Below, piece after piece: positions 10,471-22,344 of a stretch of 64,000 bases of DNA. The number at the start of each line of letters is the position of its first letter. Within the stretch, counting starts at the first letter, position 1. Below the pieces are notes generated by a model, which did not search any database, was not told where the DNA came from, and was given only the letters and a program-made list of their open reading frames with translations. This DNA is from Hypoxylon rubiginosum. Lineage: Eukaryota > Ascomycota > Sordariomycetes > Xylariales > Hypoxylaceae. Made by a program: the position numbers and the translations under genes. The DNA is taken from positions 744,001 to 808,000 of the forward strand of contig CADCXA010000027.1 in NCBI GenBank assembly GCA_902806565.1, given 5' to 3'.

Positions 10471-11586
10471 ATGACCAAGGTACTACTTACTGGTGGATCG
10501 GGCTTCATTGCCGGTACGTTCAAACCCCCCATCACGCCCCCCCACCCCCCTTTTTATTGTTCAGTCGCACAGACTAACTCCTAACCTCTACCTCTTCCAG
10601 CCCACGTCCTCGAGCTCCTCCTCAAGCGGGGCTACGAAGTGGTGACGACGGTGCGGTCCGAGACCAAGGCGTCGCAGATCCGGGCCAAGTACCCGGGGGC
10701 GAAGCTGACGGTGGCCATCGTGCCGAACATCGCGGTCCTGGGGGCCTTCGACGACGTGGTCGCCTCGACGCCCGGGCTTGATTACGTTCAGCACACCGCC
10801 TCGCCGTTCCACTTCAAGTGGACCGACGCCAAGACGGAGCTGCTGGACCCGGCCGTCAACGGCACCAACTCGGTGCTGAGCGCCGTCCAGAAGCACGCCC
10901 CCGGCGTCAAGCGCGTCGTCGTCACGAGCTCCTTCGCCTCCCTCATCTCGGAGGCGAGCCTCGCCGACCCGGCCAAGGTCTTCAGCGAGGCCGACTGGAA
11001 CCCGAGCACGTACGAGGACGGGCTGACGGGCTCGCCCGCGACCGCGTACCGGGTCTCCAAGAAGGAGGCCGAGAAGGCCGCCTGGGACTTCGTCGCGCGC
11101 GAGAAGCCCAACTTCGACGTCGCCACCATCTGCCCGCCCCTCGTCTTCGGCCCCGTCGCCCACCACCTCGACTCCCTCGCCGGCATCAACACGAGCAACG
11201 CGCGCTACGTCGACCTGATCCAGGGCAAGTGGGCGGCCGAGATCCCGCCGAGCGGCGTGTACCTGTGGGTCGACGTCCGGGACGTGGCCCTCGCCCACGT
11301 CGAGGCCATGGAGCGGCCCGAGGCGGGGGGCAAGCGGTTCTTCACGACGGCCGGCCGCTACAGCAACAAGCAGATCGCCCAGATCGTCCGCGACAGCTTC
11401 CCGGACCTCGCCGGCAAGCTCCCCGACCCGGCCACCGTCAAGGTCGCCCCCGGCGGCGACCTGCCCGCGGAGGGTGTCTACGGCTACGACAACTCGCGCG
11501 CCACCAAGGTCCTCGGCATCGACTGGATCTCGCTCGAGAAGACGAGCGTTGATACCATCAAGAGTCTGCAAGGGATCCCTGCTTGA
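10471..11586 (+). CDS. NAD(P)-dependent extended short-chain reductase (GRE2/dihydroflavonol reductase-like)
   Basis: Exons 10471..10513 and 10601..11586, with an 87-base C-rich intron (donor GTACGT, acceptor TTCCAG, phase 1), encode 342 residues. The Rossmann motif TGGSGFIA lies at residues 7-14. The intron interrupts just after it, so a start inside exon 2 would lose the cofactor site. Ser of VVVTSSFAS (about 124-125) and the Tyr164/Lys168 pair in AYRVSKKEAEKA form the SDR catalytic set. The family includes methylglyoxal, aldehyde and flavonoid reductases; the substrate is not predictable here. No signal peptide, so probably cytosolic. Third codon positions in exon 2 are almost all G or C, unlike most neighbours. 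A TATATATA box lies about 140 bases upstream. Confidence 0.9.
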
Positions 11587-12118
11587 GAGAGATAGAGAGC
11601 TGCAGCGATGTGTGTAGACGAAACAGTATAAAATCGGCAAGACTAGGAGGTAGAAATCAATACAAGATAGACTATTACAATATTAATGCCTTGATCTATT
11701 CGTTTAAGCTCGCTACTCGTGAATTCTTTAAGATCGAAATCGGTAATTTTCCACATGAGCTTACACTGTACCTCTCGGGAATGAATTGAAGGGAAATGCT
11801 AACACTGTTGGGTCGAAACTAATTGTCATATCTTGAGTGGATACTGACAATGCTGCATCGAAACTTTCATGTCTCTATCCATATCATCTCATTGGTTTGT
11901 GAGATTAATTAGGTAGCCAAAGCCTAGCTACCGTACGTATCTACGCATAATAATCTACGAGAAGCATCCGCTGCGTAATGCTTCTTGCTGTGAATGCAGC
12001 GTAGAGCTCCATCCGGCGGATTTTCTATAAAACATGTCCGTTATGCCTCCCTGTACCATCTAGTGGTTTGATGACAGGTGATTCACTGTATAGAATGCGT
12101 AGAGGTTGGTTGAATCTA
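11587..12118. other. Convergent intergenic region between the SDR and Ufd2 genes
   Basis: AT-rich spacer between two genes that converge. It presumably holds both 3' ends. No gene seen. Confidence 0.6.
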
Positions 12119-15100
12119 TCAACCAGCCGTCGTGTCCATTATTCCCCCTAATGCCTTCTCCTTAGCTGCCGCAATTCGCCCAGCCTTCCACTCCTCGATC
12201 CGCATGCGTAGATCATCAGCCGGTGTGACATCGTCGATAGTCATGGGGCTTCTCGTAAAGGGGTCTAGCGGGTTCGAAAGCAATTGCTGGACAATCGTTG
12301 AGCGATCAACGATGTTATTCGAAGGGAGAACGACTGGGTCGGTCATCAAGTCGCCCATTAACGGGTCCTCGAATTCCTCAGGTATTTCGCCCAGATCGAG
12401 TTCGGCTTGGTCTAGTCGTCCCTTGGCTTCGGTAAATTTCGCTGTCAAGGCATCCCAAGCAGCGATAAGCTCGGGCGGCTTCTGCAGACTCTTTAGCAGT
12501 AGCTTAGATGCCATTTCAAAGTTGTCCGGTTTATAGGATCGCCCGTCGGCTGCAACTGCTTCAATGAATGCAGGCTTCGATCCTAGATTGAGATATATGT
12601 CTATAAAATCCGACAGAAGCGTCTTGGGGTCGAAGTGATACTTTTTGGCGTCTTCCACTTTGAGGTTGCCTCGCTTCGGACCAACTAGAGATTCCAGGTT
12701 GTAATTCAGCATACCTGCTAGCCGAGTCACTATCTCGGGCATAGTGAACGCGTCGCGTAGTGCTTCTGTGAACAATTTCATCATTCCCATAGTATCGTTC
12801 ACCAGTTGCATCCAGGACTGGCACTGCTGCTCCGCTGCTTCTAGGTCGGTCTTAATCTTCTCTCTATCTTCAACGGACAACGTGGTATCGTGGAGCTCCT
12901 TCTGGTAGTCATGTATCTTGACCAATTTGGTCAGGGCTTCGTCTAGGAGGTACGTCGCGTCATTAAGCAGTAAGTTGACAAATTGCACGAAGAATTGTCG
13001 GTTGACCCTGAACACTTATTAGATATCGACGTGAATGGTGGCGATTTTGTTTTTAATACTCACTTGCTTTCTTTGCTGAGCTGCTCCGTATAGACACTGT
13101 TGGGCCATATACACTTAATGACCTGGAAGATCTCGAAGCGGATGTTGAATTTGTCATAGAATGCGGAGCTTACGCCACTGTGCTCACATTCTGCTACTGT
13201 AAGTATTTGGTATTCAGGGCCAGGTGCTATAACATACCAATGTAGAACTTCATAAGAGAGTGTAGGAGATGCTCGTTGGCGAATGGCGATGCGACTAGCA
13301 TGTCACCTAGGACTCCCCTTACGAAATGATAAATGGGCCACGTGCCAGAGAAAAGCAACGTGACGAGGGACGACTTCAGATAGGGGTTGCGGATGTACTC
13401 CGAAGATCTCAAGAAGGTGATACATAGCGTGATGATCTCATCGCCGACGGCGGACATGAGAATGTCCGGCTTGAAGCTAAAAAACAGTTGAGTAAACAGA
13501 CCAATCCAACGATCCCAGGATAAGGAGTACTCATACCGGAAAACGAATTTAAAATTCTCAACGACGTCCTGAAGTGCGTATTCTGGAAGGCAGCTGAATG
13601 CGTCTGGTTGTTTAGCAGAGAGAGGAAGCTTGAAGGCTGCACCTGGTTTGTAGTTCGTTCCACTGGCGACGCGGAGAAGCCACACGGCCACGTATCGCAT
13701 GAACTGTAGCGATACTGTCTGCATTGAAGTATCTAAAACAACTCCCTCTATGGCGAATTTGAGTGCCATGTACTTCTCAACGGAGCCAACGGCAGTCTTT
13801 AGTCGTTGCTCTGCGAGTTGGATTTGAAAGGGGTTCTCCTCTAGGTCAGCAAGTGAAAGCAATCCTAGGGGGATAGATAAACCTACGCCTCCGCCACCTC
13901 GTATCTTAGATAGCTCCTCCTCCATCTGCTTGATGACTTTCTCGATATACTTAATATCTTTGTCGAGATCCTTGAGTTTCGCGTTAGTAGCACCAAGGCC
14001 GTAGTGATGGGCTGCTAAGGTCAGAAAGAAGACTTCCGAGATAAAATTGGATGATCCGGGGAGACGAGTCTTGTAAAACTCGTCTGAAGTAGCCTGGTCG
14101 GCGTTGAGCTTGGTCTCGTCGCTCATGTCTACTCGAGGGCTACGTCGAAGATAGTCGACATCAATCTTATCGATCTTGGAGAAAGTGGCATCCATGAACG
14201 GTTGGCATAGTTGATCCAAGACGGCGGTCAAATTAACCATAAAAGCGTCAGATGCTACATCAGTGACCTTAACCTGAAGAGCACGTCTCTTGTGGTTTGA
14301 ATTGAGAGCGAAAGCGAACCAGTCGAGAGTGCTGTTCCGAGAAGTCGAGCTGGCTCGGACCAAGGCATTTGTGATGCTTGAGAGGTCGCTCTGATAAGTT
14401 TGAAGTGTCATTTGCAGCGAACTCTGTGACGTTTTGATGTGGCCCGCATTCATCGTTCGTGGGCTCCCGAAGTAGACTTTAGTGACCTCGGTCTGCAACG
14501 GGGAGATTCGGAAGAAAGGTCCTAAGATGGTCTGAGTTTCGCTCGACAAAGCTATCTGTTCTTTCGTCATATCTGCAGTAGGTTTCACAAGGAAGCTGGG
14601 GTGCTCTGCAAGAGCAGTAAGGAGAGGGGGATATCTCGAAAATGAGATGAGACACTAGTATACTGTTTAGCATTTTTTTATGAAGAGAATTTGATGATAT
14701 CAAGGGGTCTTACGTTAACGTATGGCTTGTAGTCGTCATTCATGTTCATCGTGGCAAGTTGCTTGCTCATGGTCACCATGGCTTCCGTGAATATACCAGC
14801 GATAGTATCATCGTCAGGAATGCGCGAGATAGCTTCACTGAAGAAATCGAAGCAGATTCCGTCCTCGTTGTCGTGGTTGCGAAGGAGGTAGGGTACTAGA
14901 GTGTCATGGCTAGGGTCGGGATCGCGCCTTTGAGTCGTTAGCATTTGAAACCACGCGCCCATATTTCCAAGAAGGTCTTACCCAAAGTATTCGGGCATCG
15001 TGAGCGCAAATATGCAGTTGCTCATACATAGCCGCTTAGCTTCGGTCAAGACGGCTTCCTTCTCGGGCGGCGGAGGTCTAGGGGGTTTGGTGGCTCTTAT

Positions 15101-15878
15101 GACGCGTTTCCAGCACGGCAGCAGATATTCCATAAGCGCCTTGCTAGTTGGCACATATTTGGCTGCTTCGAGAATGGCGGAATCAATGGACGATGAAGTC
15201 AGCTTAATAGGATCGCCGGACTGCTCCAGTTCGGCTCGGAGTTCGGGTAGGTAAGTGAGGGTGGCGCCTCTGTTATCGGTCGCTCGATTCTCATCTAGAG
15301 TGATACGGAAGATGTCGCCTAACACCCTATTCGACCAGTCCTCCATGTTTTCCTCCTTCGCGATATGTATCTTCTTAGATGGCGGGGCTGTTGATTTGCC
15401 TCTGTCAATGGTTGATGCAAGCCTCTTGGAGGTTTTGGTGTTACCTGAATCCCCAGTTGAGCTCATGGCTGATTCCGTCTTGTTTTTGGCTCCCAGTTGA
15501 GTAGATGGGCTGGCTTGAGGCGTAAGGTTCGGAGAGGTTGATGGGGGATTGCTCTTGTTTCGGCGACTTGGTAGAGAAGTAGGTTGACTGGATCCTGGGG
15601 GTGCTTGTGCTGGTTTGGTGATGTTCGTTGGGGCTGAAGCCGATGTTGATAAGGTCGACGAGGAGGAGGATGCCTCGGGCTTTGCGGCTTCGTCGGCCTT
15701 AGGATTGGATGATGCCGCAATAGAACCACCTAGCCTTGCGAGGCGTCTTTGACGCATCTAAAGGATATTTGTCAGCTTCCAAGATGGATTCGGGATGGCT
15801 AGTTGCTTGTCCAAGTGTTCGGTCGCATACCTGTTCCTGCGGAGGCAGCGTCAGCTCCGGGTTCTGATCCGGATCCAT
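12119..15878 (-). CDS. UFD2: Ubiquitin conjugation factor E4 (Ufd2), U-box E4 ligase
   Basis: Seven exons resolve in phase: 15831..15878, 14982..15757, 14714..14927, 13537..14654, 13238..13476, 13064..13190 and 12119..13007, giving 1136 residues. Introns are 73, 54, 59, 60, 47 and 56 bases. Ufd2 core signatures run across junctions: ALTMPEYFG|RDPDPSHD, MNDDYKPYVN|CLISF, FKFVFR|FKPDILM and KFYI|ECEHSG. The C-terminal U-box (about residues 1048-1115) has the DPLMGDLMTDPVVLP, DRSTIVQQLL and DPFTRSPM elements. Ufd2 extends ubiquitin chains on substrates held by Cdc48 before proteasomal degradation, in nucleus and cytosol. The N-terminal ~120 residues are Ser/Pro/Thr-rich and probably disordered. 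The fourth intron is 60 bases with no in-frame stop, so retention would add 20 residues. Confidence 0.96.
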
Positions 15879-18865
15879 TGTGAATAAGCGTTACGTGTCG
15901 TGTCGTGTGTATTGACTTGTAGAATGGACGTGGACTTTCTCGCTGGAAAGAAATAAATGCAGAGAAAGATACCAGGTGTGCGTCAAGAGGCGAACGTGTT
16001 GGCTACAAAAAATACATAAGTTCGCCGATAGGACGGACTTGAATAGACTTGGATAGAATGAGGTAGAGGTAGCAGATACCAATGTACATACTCGGTCCCT
16101 TGTCAAAAGCATTAGTCAAAGCCTTTATCGATAATGCTCAGCTACGCCCTATAGCGCCTTAGGTATCAATTATTAATGGTCGAATGGCGGGGTAGCACAT
16201 CCAACCTAGTAGGTAGTAGGTAGGTACCTGAGGTCTAAGGTTTACGCTGTTATCGATAACGATTACGAGATTCTATCTTGAATGCGGGCTTATCGATGAA
16301 AGAGCTTCCGATGGACACCCCCTACGAAAATTCATTTCCAATTTAGGTACCTAAAGACACTAGAGCCGATTACGAGTTGCTGAATTGAATTCCACAAACT
16401 TGACACTTGACATCCATGTTTCCATCCTAACACCTTGCATTCATCCTCTCTAACTTCGGAAACATCAGACTGATCTGAAGAGTTCGAGGCCAGGTCAAGT
16501 CTGTTCGGAAATGTTGACAGCTACACTGTGGTTTTCAATATTCGCTGACGCCTCGCTACTTTAGTTTACTTCCATCGTGCAGGCATCCAATTAGCGAATC
16601 TATTTGCCATGCCCGTCAGTCACTAAGCTAGCATGCTGCGTGAAGGGACATCAAAATGACCTCTTCGACTGTTCCTTAGCTACTGGTGAAGAATATACGC
16701 CAAGCTTTGTCGTGGACAAGGGACGAATAGAATGCCCTCCTTTTGTGGTTTCTGCAATCGTTCTCCTTGGAAAGACGAAACAACGAAAGCTGAAACACGC
16801 AATACCACTATTATTGCCATATTTCTTGAGTTTTCTAGTATCATTATCGACGTACGAAGGCAGTTTTGTTAGGGATCGAGGGAGTTAGACTTGTTGTGCT
16901 TATTGCAGGCAATGACTAAATTTGCTATGTGCCCACTAAGGCTCAACTCGTCCTCATTATCATCAGGCTTTCTTCTTCATACAATATGTTTCCATCAGCG
17001 AATTCGGAGGCGGTCTAACCATTCTCAAGGGAGGAGTGGTAATGACCAAATTCCATAGCACCCGGTCAGTGAGTACACCTTTCCCTCTCCCCCCCAACTA
17101 ACACGATTACAGCGGGAGCGTAACATGATATGATCAGATCAGATCAGATCAGATCAGCACCTGGATAGAGCGTTACAATGGGAAAAGTAAGAGATGCTAA
17201 TATAGCATACGTTATTAAACACCTACCAAACCTACTTTTAGCCCTTGACGGTGTTGGCAGGTTGCAACTTGCCTATCATTTTGCATGTCAATACTTCATC
17301 GACTGAACCGCTCCGGCGTACTGGCGATAATATCTGGTTACGATATATGTTGCTTCCTCTCACATACTGCTACAAGAACTTATCTGCCCACCTATTTCAT
17401 CTGCAACCAACTCTGCATATAACACATGCAGCGAGTAACATCCCCCTTTACCTGCGCTACTTGAAGTAACGTGAACGTATTTCCCAATTGGGCGATCCAA
17501 TTAGCACGTCCTACAAGCCGTCGTGATGCCCTAGAGTATAATGAAGGTAGGAAAGGCAAACATAGCCCCCCGGGAAGCACTTACGATCGTATAGTGATAC
17601 CGAGTGAGCGGCCTACGGCCCATATTGCGTCACCTTGTTCCGTGGTTTGTGGCTGGTCGCGTACAGCGTGAACTTATTGGACGAATAGCCCTCTCTCCTT
17701 ATTGGACCCGGCCTTCAATGTCTCCGGCCAAAGCTCTATGATCATTACCGGTCCCTCTTACTCGAAAAGGGGGTACGTACGGAATCTACAAGATCAGCCA
17801 ATTAAACAATGGCTATTGAATTAGACTTGGAAGACGGACGCTAGCTTGCGTGGCTACACGGTAGAGGGTCTAGGTCCAAGGCAGTGCCCCGTCCAAGATT
17901 TCAGCTCCGCTCGAAATAACATCATCAGCAGCTGAACCGGGAAACGGGAAGCGGTTGGGTCCGTATCAGCTTTCAAAAAGAAAGGGGCGCCCTTGCAACC
18001 TTACGATCTCCTGGATCGAACCTCTTGCGCAGTCCGAAAACGGGGTAGATGTTCCGAAGACAGACTTCGATTTGGACATGTTGAATCTGGCAACACTTTG
18101 CAACTTGAGATGGCCCGACAAGGACCGACTAGATCTGATTTAGGGTCGCTCGGGGATCATCTCGGCCGCCACAGAGATTCTTGCCTGCGTTGTGCGCTGC
18201 ACTGTTTCAACGTCAGAAGATTTCCAAGATTCGAAAGTCTCGCCAGGGGAGACGCATAGCTGCCTATCAGCTCTGCGGCACTCGACATTATAATGGTGTT
18301 GCTTGGAAGCGCGATCTGCTGCTTTCCCGCTGTGCCTACCCCGTCCTTCTAGAGAAATTCTTGCGGGTGTGTGCAGCTCTTCTCGACCTCTCATTGGCGA
18401 AGTCGTACAGCCGGCCACCTCGCCCCCCATACGAGACTCAATTATCGTCCGGTACGGGACGATGCAGGACCCGTGCAACCCACACTGTCTGACCTTGCTC
18501 TGGGGACCTGAACGCCATCCTATCCTAAATCGTGTTTTCGGCGCAACGGTGCCCTGTCGTGCGAAGATTGTGCCATGGCTTGCGGTGGCGGGAGGCTGAT
18601 AACGAGGTATATATATGCGCACATGGCAGATATATTGCAGGCGCCACACCGGCAAATAGCTCTAGCTTCCTGTGGGATATTCTTTCTTGCATCAAGGTTA
18701 CTAGTTGGACAGTACGGCCCTCACTCACGCTCGTTTTAGCCTCTTGACCGCTTCTAGTATTTTTACCCTGCCTGAACCCCAAATATGCCTCTCGTTCCTT
18801 GCCCCCGTTCGACTCATATATATACGTGCCCATAACAGACGACTCTTAGTCACGAATCACTCGCC
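15879..18865. other. Intergenic region between divergent Ufd2 and cysteine-rich membrane protein genes
   Basis: About 3 kb with no accepted gene. It holds an AGGTACCT palindrome at 16222-16229, the GATCA repeat at 17132-17156, and TATATATA-like boxes near 18607 and 18815 that may serve the gene starting at 18866. Frames of 90-170 codons here have no start context, splice support or domain motif. Confidence 0.5.
17132..17156. repeat. Pentanucleotide repeat GATCA x5
   Basis: Five exact copies of GATCA in a row in noncoding DNA. Confidence 0.95.
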
Positions 18866-20675
18866 ATGGAACACCAGGGAAGAAGCAACATCGACGGGAA
18901 TGGTATTGATAGTCAAGGTCATCAATATAAGGTCCATGGAGAAAATCCAGCCGACATTGGCCTTAAGAATGCTCAAGAATGCATCGGGGCATGTTTCGAC
19001 CAGTTCCTGGACGAGTGGTTCAAAAAGGCTGGCGGCGGATTCGAAGATGTTTGCAAGCAGCTGTCGCAGCTCGAACCTAATAGGGAGCTCTGGGAATTAT
19101 ACTGCTGCGACTCGACTTACTGCGGTGTTTGGGCCCCTGTAAAGGGCAAGAGTCGTTCGTCAACCCTCATGAAGAGCCCCCAAAGCTACTACTCAGCTAA
19201 CTAAAGACGATAGCTAGCGTTGACTTAATTATTAATAAATGCCAGAAGTATATTGGGCTATACTAGTCACTTCTAGGGCATCATATTGACATCTCCTAGT
19301 GCCGGCAACTACTTGATATACGACCCGGGGCCCCCTCCTAATGATTTTGACTGCAAATCTGTCGCGAATGGTAAGTTGCTTTCGATATGCTGTCCACCAG
19401 GTCTGCTGACTCTAGGACTTAGCATCGGAGTCTGGGGGCATTGGACTCAAGACGATCTCGCCGAGCAACGGTCCGTCAGCAACTGCAACTGCCACATCTG
19501 TCCCGTCACCTCTAGCGACAGAGGGCTCGCCGAGTTCGGTTCTGAACTCGACGATGTCGGGTGCTGGTGTCGCGCCAAGCACGTCGACGGGCCTTACGGA
19601 GGGGAGCAAGGCCGCGATAGGCATCTGCGCGAGCTTGGCGATAATCGCCATTATCTTCCTCGTGAGCTTCTGGATAAGCCGGCGGCGATCTCGCCCCCAA
19701 AGCTATTTCGACGGCGCACCGAACATCGCGCCTCACCACGGGCGCTCGTTTTCCGAGCCGCCGAGTGGCTCGCGGACGCCCCTGATCACGCCGCCGCCAT
19801 CGGCCTCGTCCAAAGGATCGCCTGCGACGCCTCCAGCACGGCTGAGCGAGCGCAAGTTCCTCCCGTCGCTGCTCAAGCAGGGTGGCACGGCGAGCTCGTC
19901 CTTGGCGTCTGACGAGAGGGCCTACCCGCATCCCGCCTTCGGCCTCCCGCCCGAGAAGGGCGTAGCACGGCACGAGCGCCGGGCGACCACGAGCAGCATC
20001 CACAACTCCCCTTTCTCCCCGACGCACCCCGCGGCGGTGCACTTTGCGCCTCACTTCCTGCGCGACAGCGGCAGCTCGTACAGCAGCGGCCCCGGCGGAG
20101 CGTCGACGATGACCATCGGGTCCAACAAAGCAGACTCGGGACGTATCGGTGGCGCGGCCGGGACGTCTCCGTTATTGCAGCCGCTGTCCCCTACCCGGCC
20201 GGCGCGATCCCACGACGAGCGTCTGGAGGTCCCGCATCTGGCCACGCCGGCGGGACCGCCGCCAAACCGAGCGCTTCCGGCACCGCCTCCGTACCACCCC
20301 GTCTCACCGACGTTTACCGTGTCGCCCATATCGCCTTCCGTTTCACCCGGGCTGCCAGCCGTGCGGCCACTAGCGCTGGGCGACAACAAGGGACATCTAG
20401 AGTCGTCTGCTGTCACGACCCCTTTGCCTTCCTCCACGAAAGACCTGTCTGACCTGACAGAGTCGTACGCGCGCGAGACGTCGGAGAGCTGGGGCAGTTG
20501 GAGTGGCACCGGAGGTGGTGGTCCGGGAGTCAGTATCGTAGGAGGAAAGAAGAAGGGCTATGGGAATACTGGTCGGCTGAAGGATAATATCGGCGGCGAA
20601 GGTAAAAAGGGGTCGAGGGGGTCCACGGTGTCGCTCCAAGAGTTGGATCTGGAGAAGTTGGGAGGTAAGTATTGA
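18866..20675 (+). CDS. Single-pass membrane protein with cysteine-rich N-terminal domain and Ser/Pro-rich cytoplasmic tail
   Basis: Exons 18866..19138, 19277..19370 and 19423..20675 join in phase (introns 138 and 52 bases) to 539 residues. The N-terminal part has spaced cysteines at 39, 43, 63, 80-81, 86 and 117 and the segment YDPGPPPNDFDC. A Ser/Thr/Pro-rich stalk follows, then one strong membrane helix at about 185-208 (GICASLAIIAIIFLVSFW). It is followed at once by RRRSR, a stop-transfer signal that places the long tail in the cytosol. The tail is Ser/Pro/Gly-rich and likely disordered. No classical signal peptide is visible, so either insertion is signal-anchor type or a 5' exon is missing. 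The layout recalls fungal surface sensors or receptor-like proteins, but I cannot name the family. Confidence 0.75.
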
Positions 20676-22057
20676 ACGCGTGGTCTGGCTGGTCGATGAC
20701 GTTCCAGGGCTGGAGGTGAGGAAGAATAATAACTGAGGCACCCGTCTTCCGTTGTTATTTCATGGTGGCCATGTAATCGTTCCGAGATAGCGGGGCTATC
20801 GTATAATAGCTACAACTACGGTACCATTAGTGTGACTGACTAGGTACCTCCTATATGCGAAGAAAGGGGAAGCAATACGATCACAGTTTTGAGGAAGTTT
20901 TGAGGAGTAAACATCATCTATTTATCTGTCGAGTGATGCTTCGTTTCGTGTCACAAGAAACTTGACTGTCCCCCCGTAGTCTGTTAAACGTCTTTCTCTC
21001 CCTGTCACTCTCTCTTTTTCGTTCGCCTGACGCAATCGACTAGACATTAAAGAGTAGGGGGGTTGAAGGGGTAAAGGGTGCTTGTTTATTTGCTCTAGAG
21101 CTTCCTGATCCCCCCTGGGGATGCTCTTCCATAGTGGTTGAGTTGCCAAGGACTCTCCGGCGTATGCAGTGGATCTTCCAAGACTATGCACTCCGTCATC
21201 TTTGGTGAACCGAAGTTCTATGTCTAAGTGAGCATACAGCTTGGTCGGAAGGTGACATTTACTACATAATGCGATGCTAGTGGTAGATGTACGCGTCCCT
21301 CGGTATGGTAACATGCGACGTCGTTGATCTAATTCAGGCGGGATACTCACTCGGACATGTTGGTCGCTTACATGTGCCCCTGCAGGAATTCCTACGGCAG
21401 TATACTAGCCATCCCTTACGCGTTTGGCACATTATCAAACTATAATGTCAACCACTCTTAGTGAAGAGTGGGACGGGTTGGTTCTGTCAGGGCCGGGTCG
21501 CGTAGCGGCCATCAGATCAAGTGGCCAGCGGCAAAACATTGATAGGCCCATGCAGAAATCTACTTCGATGACGGACATGAGTTACTGAAGTCAAGTGTCC
21601 AGTACGCTGCAGTATTGATTGATGCCTGACGATGCGTTCTCCAGTTCGGTTCCTCCAATGGTCCGCGTCGCTCGCCGTGGGGCATCTGAACCTATTGGTT
21701 AGGAAATTGGACACGATGGAGAGGGGGGCTAGACAATGCTGCATGCGGATCTGAGTCGCTCGAATCGTTTCGAATGACTTGGTCTGAATCATCCACTGCG
21801 AAATGAGAAGCGAATAAAGGAATAGAGATGGTACCCATAAATAGGAAGGGCGTGGATGCACAAAGGGATTCGTGGGAGAAGGCGGTGAAGAAGAGCTACT
21901 GTGCGCTCAGACCCAGAGTCTATTTTAACCTCTGCAACCTCTCCTCTATCTTTCTCTTTCTTTTCCTTCTACATGTAACTCTCTCTTTCGTCTTTATTCT
22001 CCTCTTTTCCCATTATTATAATGAACGAACATTCGTTCTCGAAAACATGTTTCCTGG
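20676..22057. other. Convergent intergenic region
   Basis: No gene accepted. A palindromic TAGGTACCT lies at 20841-20849. A minus-strand open frame (129 codons from an internal ATG, ending at 20922) has no recognisable motif and is left unannotated. Confidence 0.5.
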
Positions 22058-22344
22058 CTAAGCTGACTGCGAGCCATCCCCCTTGGCTTGCCTCATCAAT
22101 GCATCCAGCTCTATTTCCTTCTCCTTTATACTGCGCATGATTTCCTCATCAGACATAACATCGCCTTGGGCCAGTCGCTCTGCCGGTGTGCTAGGGTCGC
22201 TACCAAGATATAATCTCATCATCTCAGACAGTTTCCCTGGCTGGCTTCTATCATGCCGTCAAGTCAGCATACTACTTCTGTTTGCAAAGGTCCTACTTAC
22301 TGATCACCAGATACCTGGGTTGACTTGGCAGTGGCTTGAGACAT
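22058..22344 (-). CDS. Small acidic-helix protein of unknown function (77 aa, two exons)
   Basis: Exon 1 (22301..22344) starts in the context GCACAATGTC and encodes MSQATAKSTQVSGD. Exon 2 (22058..22247) follows a 53-base intron with donor GTAAGT, a GCTGAC branch site and acceptor ATAG, phase 2. The product runs through KLSEMMRLYLGSDPSTPAER and DEEIMRSIKEKEIELDALMR to the stop. The regular intron and the heptad-like C-terminal helix make chance unlikely, although neither exon is long. No signal peptide or membrane helix. I do not recognise the family. It is short and soluble-looking, like a small subunit or assembly factor, but that is only an impression. Confidence 0.6.

Noticed and set aside
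10588..11640. Long antisense frame (350 codons) and a +2 frame over the SDR gene
   Set aside because: Same GC3 artefact; the SDR frame carries the cofactor and catalytic motifs.
14604..14606. GAG acceptor for the third Ufd2 intron
   Set aside because: Using the CTAG acceptor at 14655-14656 adds a stretch (CLISFSRYPPLLTALAEHPSF) typical of Ufd2, so the unusual acceptor is unnecessary.
18140..18655. 171-codon minus-strand frame
   Set aside because: Lies in the likely promoter of the gene at 18866. Composition is unlike protein and no motif or splice support is seen.
20922..21350. Minus-strand frame with CSKCHLP segment
   Set aside because: Only one cysteine pair and no domain; the best ATG is internal and a nearby ATG-GTGAGT first exon does not join it in phase. 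Left open as very weak.
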